Assembly: GCF_900095735.1 (NCBI RefSeq)
Contig: NZ_FNLO01000008.1
Span: forward strand, 62,001-126,000
DNA: 64,000 nt
Direction of reading: 5' to 3'
Source of the DNA: Chitinasiproducens palmae
GTDB taxonomy: Bacteria > Pseudomonadota > Gammaproteobacteria > Burkholderiales > Burkholderiaceae
In this document: piece by piece, positions 18,009 through 26,971 of the stretch
Position numbering within the stretch: position 1 is the stretch's first letter
Layout of the letters: the number at the start of each line of letters is the position of its first letter
Position numbers and translations under genes: made by a program
The notes under the pieces: generated by a model
What the model was told of the DNA's origin: nothing
Seen by the model: the letters and a program-made list of their open reading frames with translations, nothing else
The model's database searches: none

Positions 18009-18272
18009 CGGATCGGGCCGGAGCCGGGGCCGCGCTCGGCGGGAAACCAGCGACACAAGCCGCGCCGCGCGCCGCGCACGCACGGTCGTCGGGCAAACTC
18101 GCCATGCGGCACGGTTCGGCGCGACCGGGCTCGACCGGGCGCGACGCGGCGCGGCTTGGTTGGACCGTCGGGCGCGCGGCGGCACCGCAGGGACGGTGGT
18201 GGCGCGGCGGTCATGCGGCGGCGGCTGATTTGGCGTTCGCCACGCCCCCGCACGAACAGGGCGCGTTGGTGC
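18009..18272. other. Divergent murJ/rpsT spacer
   Basis: A GC-rich spacer carrying repeated GGTCGGGC/GACCGGGCGCGAC-like stretches. No gene is supported. Confidence 0.5.
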
Positions 18273-18302
18273 TTGCCCCGTTCACCCATAGCGCGCTATA
18301 AT
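18273..18302 (+). promoter_or_regulatory. Promoter of rpsT
   Basis: TTGCCC (-35), 18 bp, TATAAT (-10, 18297-18302). The predicted start near 18309 leaves a leader of about 185 nt before rpsT, long enough for the translational autoregulation known for S20. Confidence 0.75.
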
Positions 18303-18493
18303 CCAGGGTTTCAGAAACGTCGACTGCCCGCTAAGCCGCCGCGCTCCTTTCGCGAGTCCCTGCAAAGCGCCGGCAGGCAAGTGCTCGAGCAGCCGCCCAC
18401 AGGCCGGTCGCGCATCTGGCATACGTAACTGGGGCGGTTCGGACGCAAAGCCGAACGCACATCCGAACGCTTAAACCGAACAGAGATTGATTC

Positions 18494-18769
18494 ATGGCCA
18501 ATTCCGCCCAAGCTATCAAGCGCGACCGTCAGAGCAAGAAGCGCAACGCGCTGCGCTCGGCACAACGCTCGCAGACCCGCACCGCCGTCAAGGACACCCG
18601 CAAGGCACTCGTCGCCGGCGCCGCCAACGCGACTGACGTGTTCAAGCGCGCGGTCAAGACGCTCGATCGCATGGCCGACAAGTCGGTGATCCACAAGAAC
18701 AAGGCTGCTCGTCTGAAGAGCCGTCTGGCGCGCCAGCTGAAGGCTGCCGCGACCGCTGCTCAGGCCTGA
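18494..18769 (+). CDS. rpsT: 30S ribosomal protein S20
   Basis: A 91-residue, Lys/Arg/Ala-rich protein starting [18 protein letters not shown], a hallmark of S20, which binds 16S rRNA in the small subunit. Length is near that of E. coli S20 (87). It is monocistronic: strong promoter upstream, bidirectional terminator downstream. The long leader is consistent with autogenous control. Confidence 0.98.
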   Translation: MANSAQAIKRDRQSKKRNALRSAQRSQTRTAVKDTRKALVAGAANATDVFKRAVKTLDRMADKSVIHKNKAARLKSRLARQLKAAATAAQA

Positions 18770-18856
18770 GCAGCGGTCGAGCCGGGCTGAGTTCAGGTCT
18801 GACACAGGCCTGAACGCCGAAGGCAGCGTGCCGCCCCGCCAGTCGGGGCATGCATG

Positions 18857-18881
18857 AAAAAGCCCGCATTGCGGGCTTTTT
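18857..18881. terminator. Bidirectional terminator after rpsT
   Basis: AAAAAGCCCGC, loop ATT, GCGGGCTTTTT: a perfect 11-bp inverted repeat with A/T tracts on both sides, functional in either direction. Confidence 0.95.
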
Positions 18882-19274
18882 GCATTGCTGCGGAGCCGAA
18901 TCGTGTTCCGCACGGCCCCGCGGGCCGAGGTGGGCGGTGGTGCACTCCTCGTCGGTGCGACCCGGTTCCGACATGGCTGCATTGCCTTGCGAACGGCGCG
19001 TGCCGGAAAGGCGACGTTGCGACCTACGGCAACGACGCAGCAACGACGTAGCAACGAAGCAGGAGTCAGGCGCGCGGGCGGCTGGCGCGGCATGGTGGCG
19101 CAGGCCTTGAATGAAGGAGTCGGTCTGCGGCGGCGGGCGTTGCGCTACCGTGCGAGTCGACGCATCACGGCCGCGCCGGCCCGCATCCGGCAAGGGGCGA
19201 GCCGTAGCGTAACACCCAGCCCGGCCAGCCAGTCGCCGACGCGAGCATCGTGCCCTCGACAGCCACGCGCTGGT
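18882..19274. other. Gene-free gap between rpsT and DUF3579 gene
   Basis: About 390 bp without a supportable gene. It contains three 11-bp copies of GCAACGACGYA-type sequence at 19029-19061 and no clear signal otherwise. Confidence 0.5.
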
Positions 19275-19610
19275 TCAGCGCTGCAGCGGATGCGGCCGGT
19301 GCGCCTCGTCGGGCAATGAGCAGGCTTCGCTCACCTGCAGGTCGTTGTCGCGCGCGAAATTCATTACGAAATCGAAGGCCATCGGCTCGATGTCGCGCAG
19401 TCGTTCGTCGACCACCACGCACTTCACGTCGCCGATGATCACCGGGCGAACGTACAGCGAATACTTCAAGCGGGCATTGGGGCCCGTCGCGCCGGGTCCG
19501 AACGACGACATCACGCCGCACAGCCGCTCCGACCAGTCGCTCGGACGGAACGTCCGCCCTTTGGAGGTCAGGCCCTGGACGAAGTATTCGCGCGGTGGAT
19601 TGTCGGACAT
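19275..19610 (-). CDS. DUF3579 family protein
   Basis: A 111-residue protein beginning MSDNPPREYFVQGLTSKGRTF, with RPSDWSERL, CGVMSSFG and KYSLYVRPVIIGDVKCVVVD blocks of DUF3579, a family found mainly in beta-proteobacteria between rpsT and argF. No signal peptide or membrane segment is present. The function is unknown. It is divergent from argF with a 252-bp spacer, which raises the possibility of shared control. Confidence 0.88.
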   Translation of the reverse strand: MSDNPPREYFVQGLTSKGRTFRPSDWSERLCGVMSSFGPGATGPNARLKYSLYVRPVIIGDVKCVVVDERLRDIEPMAFDFVMNFARDNDLQVSEACSLPDEAHRPHPLQR

Positions 19611-19817
19611 AGAGCTTCAGCGAGGAGGCGTGGAAGGCCGCCATCGGCCGCCGAGCAAACGGCCGACTGCACGCCTACGAGTGTGCCACAAGCCCGCAAT
19701 TATATCGTGAAGGGCACCGAAAAGCCCCGCCACCGCGCCGGCGCCTGCCCGCTTCGGCTCGTCAAAGGCGGGCTAATCCTTTATGCTCTAAGCAGTTACC
19801 ATCTACAGCAAGCACCC

Positions 19818-19843
19818 TGCGCCGGCCCTTTCAGGCCGGCGCA
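19818..19843 (+). promoter_or_regulatory. Stem-loop in the argF leader
   Basis: TGCGCCGGCC, loop CTTTCA, GGCCGGCGCA: a perfect 10-bp stem ending 19 nt before the argF ATG and followed by ACGTTTTGCG. It is close enough to affect ribosome loading. A possible promoter (TCGTCA at 19759, 17 bp, TATGCT at 19782) would place it inside the transcript. Confidence 0.5.
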
Positions 19844-19862
19844 ACGTTTTGCGCATAACATC

Positions 19863-20789
19863 ATGACGAAGCAAATTCGCCACTATCTGCGGTTCGGGGA
19901 CCTGTCACGCGACGAGTACGACTATCTGTTCGAGCGTGCCAGGCTGGTCAAGGCCAAGTTCAAGCGCTACGAGACCTATCATCCGCTGCACGATCGCACC
20001 CTCGCGATGATCTTCGAGAAAAGCTCGACGCGCACGCGCCTCTCGTTCGAAGCCGGCATTCACCAGTTGGGCGGTCACGCGGTCTTCCTGAACACGCGCG
20101 ACACGCAGCTCGGCCGGGGCGAGCCGATCGAGGACGCCGCACAGGTCATCTCGCGGATGGTCGACGTCATCATGATCCGCACCTTCGGCCAGGACATCAT
20201 CACCCGCTTCGCAGACCACTCGCGCGTGCCGGTGATCAACGGCCTGACCAACGAATACCATCCGTGCCAGGTGCTTGCCGACATCTTCACCTACCACGAG
20301 CATCGCGGGCCGATCGCCGGCCGCACCGTCGCGTGGGTCGGCGACGCGAACAACATGTCGTACACCTGGATCGAGGCGGCGGCCATCCTCGGCTTCAGGC
20401 TGCACCTGTCGACGCCGCCCGGCTATCCGCTCGATCCGGCGCTGGTGCCGGCCAGCGCGGCCGACGCCTATCGCGTGTTCGACGATCCGAACGACGCGTG
20501 CCGCGGCGCCGATCTGATCACCACCGACGTGTGGACCAGCATGGGCTTCGAAGCGGAAAACGAGGCGCGCAAAAAAGCGTTCGCCGACTGGTGCGTCGAC
20601 GCGGAAATGATGGCGCTGGCCCAGCCCGATGCACTGTTCATGCACTGCCTGCCCGCGCATCGCGGCGAGGAAGTCAGTGCGGACGTCATCGACGGTCCGC
20701 AAAGCGTGGTGTGGGACGAGGCGGAGAACCGCCTGCACGTTCAGAAGGCGCTGATGGAGTTCCTGGTCGTCGGCCGCCTGGACGACTGA
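19863..20789 (+). CDS. argF: Ornithine carbamoyltransferase, anabolic
   Basis: A 308-residue enzyme making citrulline from ornithine and carbamoyl phosphate. The carbamoyl-phosphate motif SSTRTRLSFE is near residue 55, HPCQVLAD near 130, and HCLPAHRGEEV near 262. The start gives MTKQIRHYLRF, the normal Burkholderiaceae N terminus. A GC-rich stem-loop lies in the leader just before the start codon. The next gene, murB, is convergent with a 42-bp gap. Confidence 0.97.
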   Translation: MTKQIRHYLRFGDLSRDEYDYLFERARLVKAKFKRYETYHPLHDRTLAMIFEKSSTRTRLSFEAGIHQLGGHAVFLNTRDTQLGRGEPIEDAAQVISRMVDVIMIRTFGQDIITRFADHSRVPVINGLTNEYHPCQVLADIFTYHEHRGPIAGRTVAWVGDANNMSYTWIEAAAILGFRLHLSTPPGYPLDPALVPASAADAYRVFDDPNDACRGADLITTDVWTSMGFEAENEARKKAFADWCVDAEMMALAQPDALFMHCLPAHRGEEVSADVIDGPQSVVWDEAENRLHVQKALMEFLVVGRLDD

Positions 20790-20831
20790 GGCGCGGGCGC
20801 GCGAGCGCCCTTCACACGCTTTTGCATCCTT

Positions 20832-21848
20832 TCACACCACCAGCGGCTCGATTTCCAATGTGACGCCAAAGCGCGTCATCACCGCTTCGACGATCTCGCG
20901 CGCAAGCGCGACGACCTCGCTGCCGCTCGCACCGCCCCGGTTCACCAGCACCAACGCCTGGGCATCGTGCACACCGGCGTGTCCGCGCGTCACCCCCTTG
21001 AAGCCGCACCGCTCGATCAGCCAGCCGGCGGCCAACTTCGCACCGCCATCCGGCTGCGGATAGGCGACCAGACCGGGTTCGCTGGCCACGAGCGCGGCGT
21101 GGCGTGCCGCATCGACAAGCGGATTCTTGAAAAAGCTGCCGGCGTTGCCGGTTTCGCGCCAGTCGGGCAGCTTCGCGCGCCGGATCGCGCACACCGCGTC
21201 GAACACGTCGCGCGCCCGTGGCGCACGCCCGAGCGCGGCCAGACGGGCGGCGATGTCGCCGTACCCGGTGCGCGCCTGCCAGCGCTTCGGCAGGCGGAAC
21301 ACCACCGACGTGATGATCCAGCGATCGCGGCCGCCGCGCTTAAACACGCTGTCGCGATAACCGAACGCGCAGTCGTCGCGGCCCAGGGTCCGCCAACTGC
21401 CGTCCAGCACGTCGAACACACGCACGCTGTGCAGGCAGTTGGCCACCTCCACGCCGTAAGCGCCGATGTTCTGCACCGGCGCGGCGCCGACCGTGCCGGG
21501 GATGAGCGCAAGGTTTTCGAGACCCGGCATGTCCTCGTCCAGCGTGTAGGCGACAAACTCGTGCCAGTTCTCACCGGCCGCGGCCTCGACGAACCAGGCA
21601 TCGGCGTCCTCACCTACCCGCCTGCGGCCCTGCAGCCCATTGAGCAGCACGACGCCCGGAAAGTCACGGGTCAGCACGAGATTGCTGCCGCCTCCGATCA
21701 GCAGGCGCGGCAGCCCCGCGAGCCGCGCGTCGTCCCGCATCGCGGGCAGCGCCGCTTCGTCGGTGAGCCACGCGGCGCACTGCGCGTGGACTGCGAAACC
21801 GAAGGTGTTGTGGGCAAGCAGCGGGTAGTCGCGGAGCAGGTCGAGCAT
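20832..21848 (-). CDS. murB: UDP-N-acetylmuramate dehydrogenase (type I MurB)
   Basis: A 338-residue FAD enzyme reducing UDP-GlcNAc-enolpyruvate to UDP-MurNAc. FAD-binding [11 protein letters not shown] and [17 protein letters not shown], catalytic Ser in NAGSFFKNP and the C-terminal Glu in LEIEPLVV are visible. The YRDSVFKRG insertion is that of type I enzymes such as E. coli MurB. It begins [17 protein letters not shown]. It is divergent from yajQ. Confidence 0.97.
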   Translation of the reverse strand: MLDLLRDYPLLAHNTFGFAVHAQCAAWLTDEAALPAMRDDARLAGLPRLLIGGGSNLVLTRDFPGVVLLNGLQGRRRVGEDADAWFVEAAAGENWHEFVAYTLDEDMPGLENLALIPGTVGAAPVQNIGAYGVEVANCLHSVRVFDVLDGSWRTLGRDDCAFGYRDSVFKRGGRDRWIITSVVFRLPKRWQARTGYGDIAARLAALGRAPRARDVFDAVCAIRRAKLPDWRETGNAGSFFKNPLVDAARHAALVASEPGLVAYPQPDGGAKLAAGWLIERCGFKGVTRGHAGVHDAQALVLVNRGGASGSEVVALAREIVEAVMTRFGVTLEIEPLVV

Positions 21849-21940
21849 GCGTCGTCGGCAAATCAGGGAACCGAGGGGGCGCGAACGCTGCGTTACGCGA
21901 CGCGACGGTAAAATGCGGGTTTCGGCGCGGATTATAGCGT

Positions 21941-21954
21941 CGGGCGATCGCCCG
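21941..21954. promoter_or_regulatory. 14-bp perfect palindrome between murB and yajQ
   Basis: CGGGCGATCGCCCG, located 32 bp before the yajQ ATG. It could be an operator or a leader hairpin; in GC-rich DNA a chance palindrome cannot be excluded. A TAAAAT -10-like hexamer lies at 21909-21914. Confidence 0.25.
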
Positions 21955-21985
21955 CCTCCGCCGCCCTCAACGTCAAGGAATCAAG

Positions 21986-22471
21986 ATGCCATCATTCGAC
22001 GTGGTCTGCGAAGCCAATCTGATCGAAGTGAAGAACGCGGTCGAACAGGCCAACAAGGAAATCTCGACGCGCTTCGACTTCAAGGGATCCGACGCCCGCA
22101 TCGAGCACAAGGAACACGAATTGACACTGTTCGCCGACGACGACTTCAAGCTCGGCCAGGTCAAGGACGTGCTGATCTCGAAAATGGCCAAGCGCAATGT
22201 CGACGTGCGTTTCCTCGACTACGGCAAGATCGACAAGATCGGCGGCGACAAGGTCAAGCAGGTCGTGACGATCAAGAAAGGCGTCGCCGGCGATCTGGCC
22301 AAGAAGATCGTGCGCCTGATCAAGGACAGCAAGATCAAGGTGCAGGGCAGCATCCAGGGCGATGCGGTGCGCGTGTCGGGCACCAAGCGCGACGATCTGC
22401 AATCGGTCATCGCGATGCTGCGCAAGGATGTGACCGACACGCCGCTGGACTTCAACAACTTCCGCGACTGA
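21986..22471 (+). CDS. YajQ family nucleotide-binding protein
   Basis: A 161-residue protein starting [19 protein letters not shown], with [14 protein letters not shown] and [17 protein letters not shown]: the complete YajQ (DUF520) family. Homologues bind nucleic acids or cyclic di-GMP. AAGGAATCAAG precedes the ATG. The 3' neighbour plsY is convergent. Confidence 0.95.
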   Translation: MPSFDVVCEANLIEVKNAVEQANKEISTRFDFKGSDARIEHKEHELTLFADDDFKLGQVKDVLISKMAKRNVDVRFLDYGKIDKIGGDKVKQVVTIKKGVAGDLAKKIVRLIKDSKIKVQGSIQGDAVRVSGTKRDDLQSVIAMLRKDVTDTPLDFNNFRD

Positions 22472-22532
22472 GACCTCCCTCCCCGGCGAACGCCGCCGGC
22501 AACGCGGGCGGCCGCCGTCGCGGCACACGGCG

Positions 22533-23144
22533 TCAGCCGCGCTTGCTGGCGCCGATGCGGCTTTCGCGGCCGGCAAACAGATTGGCGATATTCTTCCGGT
22601 GCCGTGCGATCAGCAGCACGCTCATCGCGGTGATCGCCAGCGCGATCACATCCGGCCCGAACATGAATACGTAGAACAGCGGCGCGAAGATCGCGGCCAC
22701 CAGCGCGGCCAGCGAGGAATAGCGGAACACGAACGCGACGACCAGCCAGCTGAGCAGCGTTGCCAGCCCCAGCAGCGGATCGATCGCCAGCAGGATGCCT
22801 GCCGCGGTGGCCACGCCCTTGCCGCCGCGGAAACGGAAGAACACCGGCCACAGGTGCCCGACGAAGGCGGCCAGCGCGCTCAACGCCACGGCGCGCGCAT
22901 CGAGGCCCCAGGCGGCGCCGTAGTGCACGACGATCCAGACCGGCAGCCAGCCCTTGAATGCATCGCCGAGCAACGTCAGGATCGCCGCGCGCTTGTTGCC
23001 GCTGCGCAGCACGTTGGTCGCGCCCGGATTGCCTGAACCGTAGCTGCGCGGATCGGACAGGCCCATCGCACGGCTGACGATGACGGCGAACGAAATCGAA
23101 CCGATCAGATAGGCGATCAGGACGACGAGCAGATTATTCATCAA
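22533..23144 (-). CDS. plsY: Acyl-phosphate glycerol-3-phosphate acyltransferase
   Basis: A 203-residue inner-membrane enzyme transferring acyl groups from acyl-phosphate to glycerol-3-phosphate. Loop motifs [34 protein letters not shown] and the phosphate-binding [19 protein letters not shown] are visible in two separate blocks among five hydrophobic segments. It starts [16 protein letters not shown]. It is preceded on the same strand by ybaK (97 bp). Confidence 0.96.
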   Translation of the reverse strand: MMNNLLVVLIAYLIGSISFAVIVSRAMGLSDPRSYGSGNPGATNVLRSGNKRAAILTLLGDAFKGWLPVWIVVHYGAAWGLDARAVALSALAAFVGHLWPVFFRFRGGKGVATAAGILLAIDPLLGLATLLSWLVVAFVFRYSSLAALVAAIFAPLFYVFMFGPDVIALAITAMSVLLIARHRKNIANLFAGRESRIGASKRG

Positions 23145-23241
23145 TGGGTCTCACTGCACGAATGCGGCGCACCACTGGGCGCGCCCCTCGGGGATCGGCG
23201 GCATTGTACCGGAGCCGGCTCGCGGCACAGCGGCCCCGCCC

Positions 23242-23730
23242 TCAGTCCACGCTGGCACAGTCGACGGGCACGGCGGCCAGCACCTCGGACAGCACCCGCG
23301 GCGCGATCTCGATCAAGTAGCCGCGCCGTCCACCATTCAGATGGATGCGCGGCAGCGCCAGGATGCTGCGTTCGACATAGACCGGCATCGTCTTGCGCGT
23401 GCCGAACGGCGACGTGCCGCCGACGAAGTAGCCGGAGTGGCGCTGCGCCACCTCTGGCTTGCACGGCTCGATCCGCTTCACACCGATCTGCCGGGCAAGA
23501 TTCTTCGTCGACACCGTGCGATCGCCGTGCATCAGCACGATCAGCGGCCGCGCGCGCTCGTCCTCCATGACCAGCGTCTTCACCACTTCGTGCTCCTCGA
23601 CGCCGAGCTGTCGGGCCGACTCGGCGGTGCCGCCGTGCTCGACATACTGATACGCGTGTTCGACGAACGGCACCTGCAGGCAACGCAGCAGCTGCGTCGC
23701 GGGCGTCTCCGATACGTGAGGCTTCTTCAT
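23242..23730 (-). CDS. ybaK: Cys-tRNA(Pro) deacylase, YbaK/EbsC type
   Basis: A 162-residue YbaK-type editing protein that hydrolyses mis-charged Cys-tRNA(Pro). Visible are EVVKTLVMEDE with the key Lys, RTVSTKNLARQIGVK, GYFVGGTSPFGTRK and the PVYVE segment. The start MKKPHVSETPATQLL is typical. It lies 42 bp after the xerD stop on the same strand and is probably in one transcript with it and plsY. Confidence 0.93.
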   Translation of the reverse strand: MKKPHVSETPATQLLRCLQVPFVEHAYQYVEHGGTAESARQLGVEEHEVVKTLVMEDERARPLIVLMHGDRTVSTKNLARQIGVKRIEPCKPEVAQRHSGYFVGGTSPFGTRKTMPVYVERSILALPRIHLNGGRRGYLIEIAPRVLSEVLAAVPVDCASVD

Positions 23731-23772
23731 GTTCGATGCATTGCGCGACAGTGCCGCGCGGCGCGCGCCGGC

Positions 23773-24903
23773 CTAGCCGCGCGGGTGGTGACGGGCATGC
23801 AGGGTCTTCAGCCGTTCGCGTGCGACGTGCGTGTAGATCTGCGTGGTCGAAATGTCGGCGTGGCCCAGCAGCATCTGCACCGCGCGCAGATCCGCGCCGT
23901 GATCCAGCAGGTGCGTGGCGAACGCATGCCGCAACGTGTGCGGCGAGAGCGGCGCATTGACACCGGCCTTGGCCGCGTAGCGCTTGATCAGGTACCAGAA
24001 GGCCTGGCGCGTCATGCCCTCGCCGCGCGCGGTGACGAACAGCGCATCGGCACTGCGCGCCCCAAGCAGTGCGCCACGGGCCTCGCCCAGATAGCGCTCG
24101 ATCCAGTCACGGGCTTCCTCGCCGAACGGCACCAGCCGCTCGGTCGCGCCCTTGCCGAACACGCGCAGCACGCCGTCGTTCAGGCTGACTTCCACCGTTT
24201 TCAGGTTGACCAGTTCCGAGACGCGCAGCCCGCTCGCGTACATCAGTTCCAGCATCGTCCGGTCGCGCACGCCCAACGCCTCGTTGAGATCGGGCGCCGC
24301 CAACAATGCCTCGACCTGCCGCTCGCTGAGCGTCGACGGGAAACGCGGCGGCCGCTTGGCGGCCCGGATGCGCAGCGTGGGATCGCGCGCGATGCGCTTC
24401 TCGCGCAGCGCCCAGCCGAAGAACCGGCGAAACGCCGCGAGACGCCGGTTGGCCGACGAGGCGCGTGAATCCGCGCGCACCGCGATGTAGGCGGTCACGT
24501 CGACTTCGCTGGCCGCGTCGAGCGGCGCCGCTCTGGACTGAAACAGCCAACGGGAGAACAGCCTGAGGTCGCGCCGATAAGCGTCGAGTGAATTCTGCGC
24601 CAGGCCATGCTCGAGCCAGAGCGCGTCGCAGAACATGTCGATCAGGAGCACGCTCTGCCGGTAAACCGGCGACGCATCGGTGCGCGCTTCCGCGTCATCC
24701 TCCGCGCCGTCTTCAGCGCGCGCCGCCGCAGCGCCCACATTGCGGGCTGTGCTCGACCGTGCCGCGCCGCCCTGCGCCTGCTTCGTCGGCTGCCGTGCCG
24801 CCGCGCTGCTGCCCGCGCCAACCGGATGACCGAGGGCGCCGGGCGTCGGTACGTCGATCGCATCGGCGGACGCATTCGCCGCGTTCGTGTCTTCTTCTTT
24901 CAT
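23773..24903 (-). CDS. xerD: Tyrosine recombinase XerD with long N-terminal extension
   Basis: The recombinase core (last about 292 residues) matches XerD, which with XerC resolves chromosome dimers at dif. The N-terminal SAM-like domain has DALWLEHGLAQNSLDAYRRDL. Catalytic residues: Arg in YASGLRVSEL, Lys in FGKGATERLVPF, His/Arg in PHTLRHAFATHL, His in LLGHADISTTQ and the nucleophile Tyr in QIYTH. From the ATG at 24903 the protein has 376 residues, including about 80 extra Ala-, Gly- and acidic-rich residues of low complexity. A GTG at 24651 would give a standard 292-residue XerD, so the extension may be a start-site artefact. It is followed by ybaK. Confidence 0.93.
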   Translation of the reverse strand: MKEEDTNAANASADAIDVPTPGALGHPVGAGSSAAARQPTKQAQGGAARSSTARNVGAAAARAEDGAEDDAEARTDASPVYRQSVLLIDMFCDALWLEHGLAQNSLDAYRRDLRLFSRWLFQSRAAPLDAASEVDVTAYIAVRADSRASSANRRLAAFRRFFGWALREKRIARDPTLRIRAAKRPPRFPSTLSERQVEALLAAPDLNEALGVRDRTMLELMYASGLRVSELVNLKTVEVSLNDGVLRVFGKGATERLVPFGEEARDWIERYLGEARGALLGARSADALFVTARGEGMTRQAFWYLIKRYAAKAGVNAPLSPHTLRHAFATHLLDHGADLRAVQMLLGHADISTTQIYTHVARERLKTLHARHHPRG

Positions 24904-24970
24904 TGCGATCGGCCGACCCGCGCGCGTCGGCCGGGTCGGTGCTCCGGCGCGCAACCATGCGTGCGCGCAT

Positions 24971-25438
24971 TCACAGTCTGACGCCCTCGTGCCGCAGCAG
25001 CCAGCGCTTCACGGAACGCAGGAAACCTTCCCCGGGATCGTGCGCGAAGCCGCCGATGCCGTTTGCCGCGACGATCCGGTGACAGGGCACGAGCAAGGGC
25101 AGCGGGTTGGCGCCACATGCCTGGCCGACCGCGCGCGCCACGCTGCCCACTTCCCGCGCCAGCGCGCCGTAGGTCAGCACCTGGCCGCGTGGCACGCGCG
25201 CGATCGCCGCCCAGACCTGCTGCTGGTGACGGGTGCCCTGCGGCCTTCGTGGCAGGTCGAATGCTGCGTCGGGATCGACGAAGAAGCGTTCGGCCTGTCG
25301 TGCGGCAAGCTCGGCAAGCGCGTTGTCCGGCGCGTGCAGCGGTGTGTCCGGTGGCAGGTAGACGACTTCGCTCAGTGCCTGCGCGTCGGTGCGTATGCCG
25401 AGCCGGCCGAACGGAGCGGAGATGACGGCGTTGAACAT
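24971..25438 (-). CDS. ogt: Methylated-DNA--protein-cysteine methyltransferase
   Basis: A 155-residue O6-alkylguanine transferase, a suicide repair protein. The active-site PCHRIVAANGIGGF is preceded by the helix-turn-helix region VWAAIARVPRGQVLTYGALARE and NPLPLL. The ATG at 25438 gives MFNAVISAPFGRLGIR, as in other one-domain proteins of this family. It lies 67 bp before xerD and 83 bp after queG, all on the minus strand, a possible operon. Confidence 0.94.
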   Translation of the reverse strand: MFNAVISAPFGRLGIRTDAQALSEVVYLPPDTPLHAPDNALAELAARQAERFFVDPDAAFDLPRRPQGTRHQQQVWAAIARVPRGQVLTYGALAREVGSVARAVGQACGANPLPLLVPCHRIVAANGIGGFAHDPGEGFLRSVKRWLLRHEGVRL

Positions 25439-25521
25439 GGCGGCGAGCTTCAGTACGGCGTGCAATGCCGCCGATTGTATGCCAGTCCGCCGGCACGCGG
25501 CAGACGGGCTTGCCGCGTGCT

Positions 25522-26955
25522 TCAGGTTTCGCTTCCGAGGTCCTGCGCCAACGCCCAATCGATGTGCTCGCGCAGCAAGGGCGTTGCGCCAGCGCAGGCG
25601 TCGCGCAGTGCGTCCACCAGGGCGCCGCGCTGCACCGGATCGAGCGACGGCATGGCCAACGCATTGCCGATCGCCACCGCCAGGTTGCGCTGCCATTGTT
25701 CGTGGCCAATGCGGCGGATCGCGCTGCCCGCCATCCGCGTCTCGAAGTCCTGTGCGCTCCAGGCGAACAGTTGCAGCAACGAGCTGCCGTCGAGACCATG
25801 CCGGACATCGAAATCCGGCACGTCGGTCACGCGCGCGAACTTGTTCCACGGGCATACCAGCTGGCAGTCGTCGCAGCCGTACACGCGGTTGCCGATCGCG
25901 CGTCGGAACGCGACCGGGATGCTGCCGCGATGTTCGATGGTCAGATAAGAGATGCAGCGACGCGCATCGAGCTGGTAGGGCGCGATGATCGCGCCGGTCG
26001 GACAGGCATCGAGACAGCGCCGGCACTGGCCGCAGTGCTGGCCGTCCGCGGGACGCGGCGGCGCGTCGGCAACCGTGGCAACGGCGGCAACAGGAACAAC
26101 AGTGGCCACGGCGGCGCTAGGACTGGCGGCGGGAGGCGCAAGCTCGGCCGACGCTGCGGGCGGGTCCGCCGTCGGTGCCACGGTATCGACCGGCAACGGC
26201 AGGTCGATGAACAGTTCGCCCAGGAAGAAGAAGGAACCGGCGTCGCGGTGCAGCAACAAGGTGTGCTTGCCACGCCAGCCGAGTCCGCCGCGCCGCGCCA
26301 ACTCCACTTCGAGCACCGGCGCGGAGTCGACGAAAACGCGATGGCCGAACGGGCCGATCGCCTGTTCGATGCGATCGGCCAGGCGCTGCAGACGCTGCCG
26401 GAGCACCTTGTGATAGTCGCGGCCGCGTGCATAGACCGACACCACCGCTTCGCCAGGCGCACCGATGCGCTGCCACTCGCCGGCGCGCCAGTCGTGCCGG
26501 CCACGGCCGCGCGCCGCCCGCGCTGCTTCCTCGTCCGCCAGCGGAGTCGCGCTGGCCGGGGGCGCGCGGGTGGGCGACACGGCGGGCGACACGGCGGGCG
26601 ACACGGTGGACGCCTGGGTCGGCATCACGACGCTCGCCGGCAGATACGCAAGCCGCACGCTGATCACGCGCACCGTTCCTTCGACGAGTTCGGCCGGCCG
26701 GGCGCGCTTCAGGCCATGTTTGGCCATATAATCCATCTGGCCGTGATGGCCCGCGTCCAGCCACGCCTGCAGTCCGGCTTCGGCGTCGGTGAGATCGACA
26801 TCGCTGATGCCGACCGCATCGAAACCCAATTCGCGTGCCCAGTCCTTGATCCGTTCGCCCAGGCGTACGAGCCCTGCGGCATCCTGGCGCAGGTCGCCCG
26901 CCGCCGGGCGAACATCGCCGGCGACCGGCTGCGGGGCGGACGGTTTCGCATTCAT
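25522..26955 (-). CDS. queG: Epoxyqueuosine reductase with low-complexity inserts
   Basis: A 477-residue cobalamin and iron-sulfur enzyme that makes queuosine in tRNA. N-terminal LGFDAVGISDVD, SAPVLEVELARRGGLGWRGKH in parts, and two 4Fe-4S motifs, CGQCRRCLDACPTGAI and CDDCQLVCPWN, are intact. E. coli QueG has 379 residues; the extra length comes from two insertions. Residues about 110-165 include a repeated SPAV (three 12-bp units, 26572-26607), and residues about 257-303 are rich in Ala, Pro and Val. Both appear to lie outside catalytic motifs. It is divergent from tsaE with only 16 bp between starts, so the promoters must overlap the coding ends. Confidence 0.95.
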   Translation of the reverse strand: MNAKPSAPQPVAGDVRPAAGDLRQDAAGLVRLGERIKDWARELGFDAVGISDVDLTDAEAGLQAWLDAGHHGQMDYMAKHGLKRARPAELVEGTVRVISVRLAYLPASVVMPTQASTVSPAVSPAVSPTRAPPASATPLADEEAARAARGRGRHDWRAGEWQRIGAPGEAVVSVYARGRDYHKVLRQRLQRLADRIEQAIGPFGHRVFVDSAPVLEVELARRGGLGWRGKHTLLLHRDAGSFFFLGELFIDLPLPVDTVAPTADPPAASAELAPPAASPSAAVATVVPVAAVATVADAPPRPADGQHCGQCRRCLDACPTGAIIAPYQLDARRCISYLTIEHRGSIPVAFRRAIGNRVYGCDDCQLVCPWNKFARVTDVPDFDVRHGLDGSSLLQLFAWSAQDFETRMAGSAIRRIGHEQWQRNLAVAIGNALAMPSLDPVQRGALVDALRDACAGATPLLREHIDWALAQDLGSET

Positions 26956-26971
26956 CGCGCCATTCTACGCA

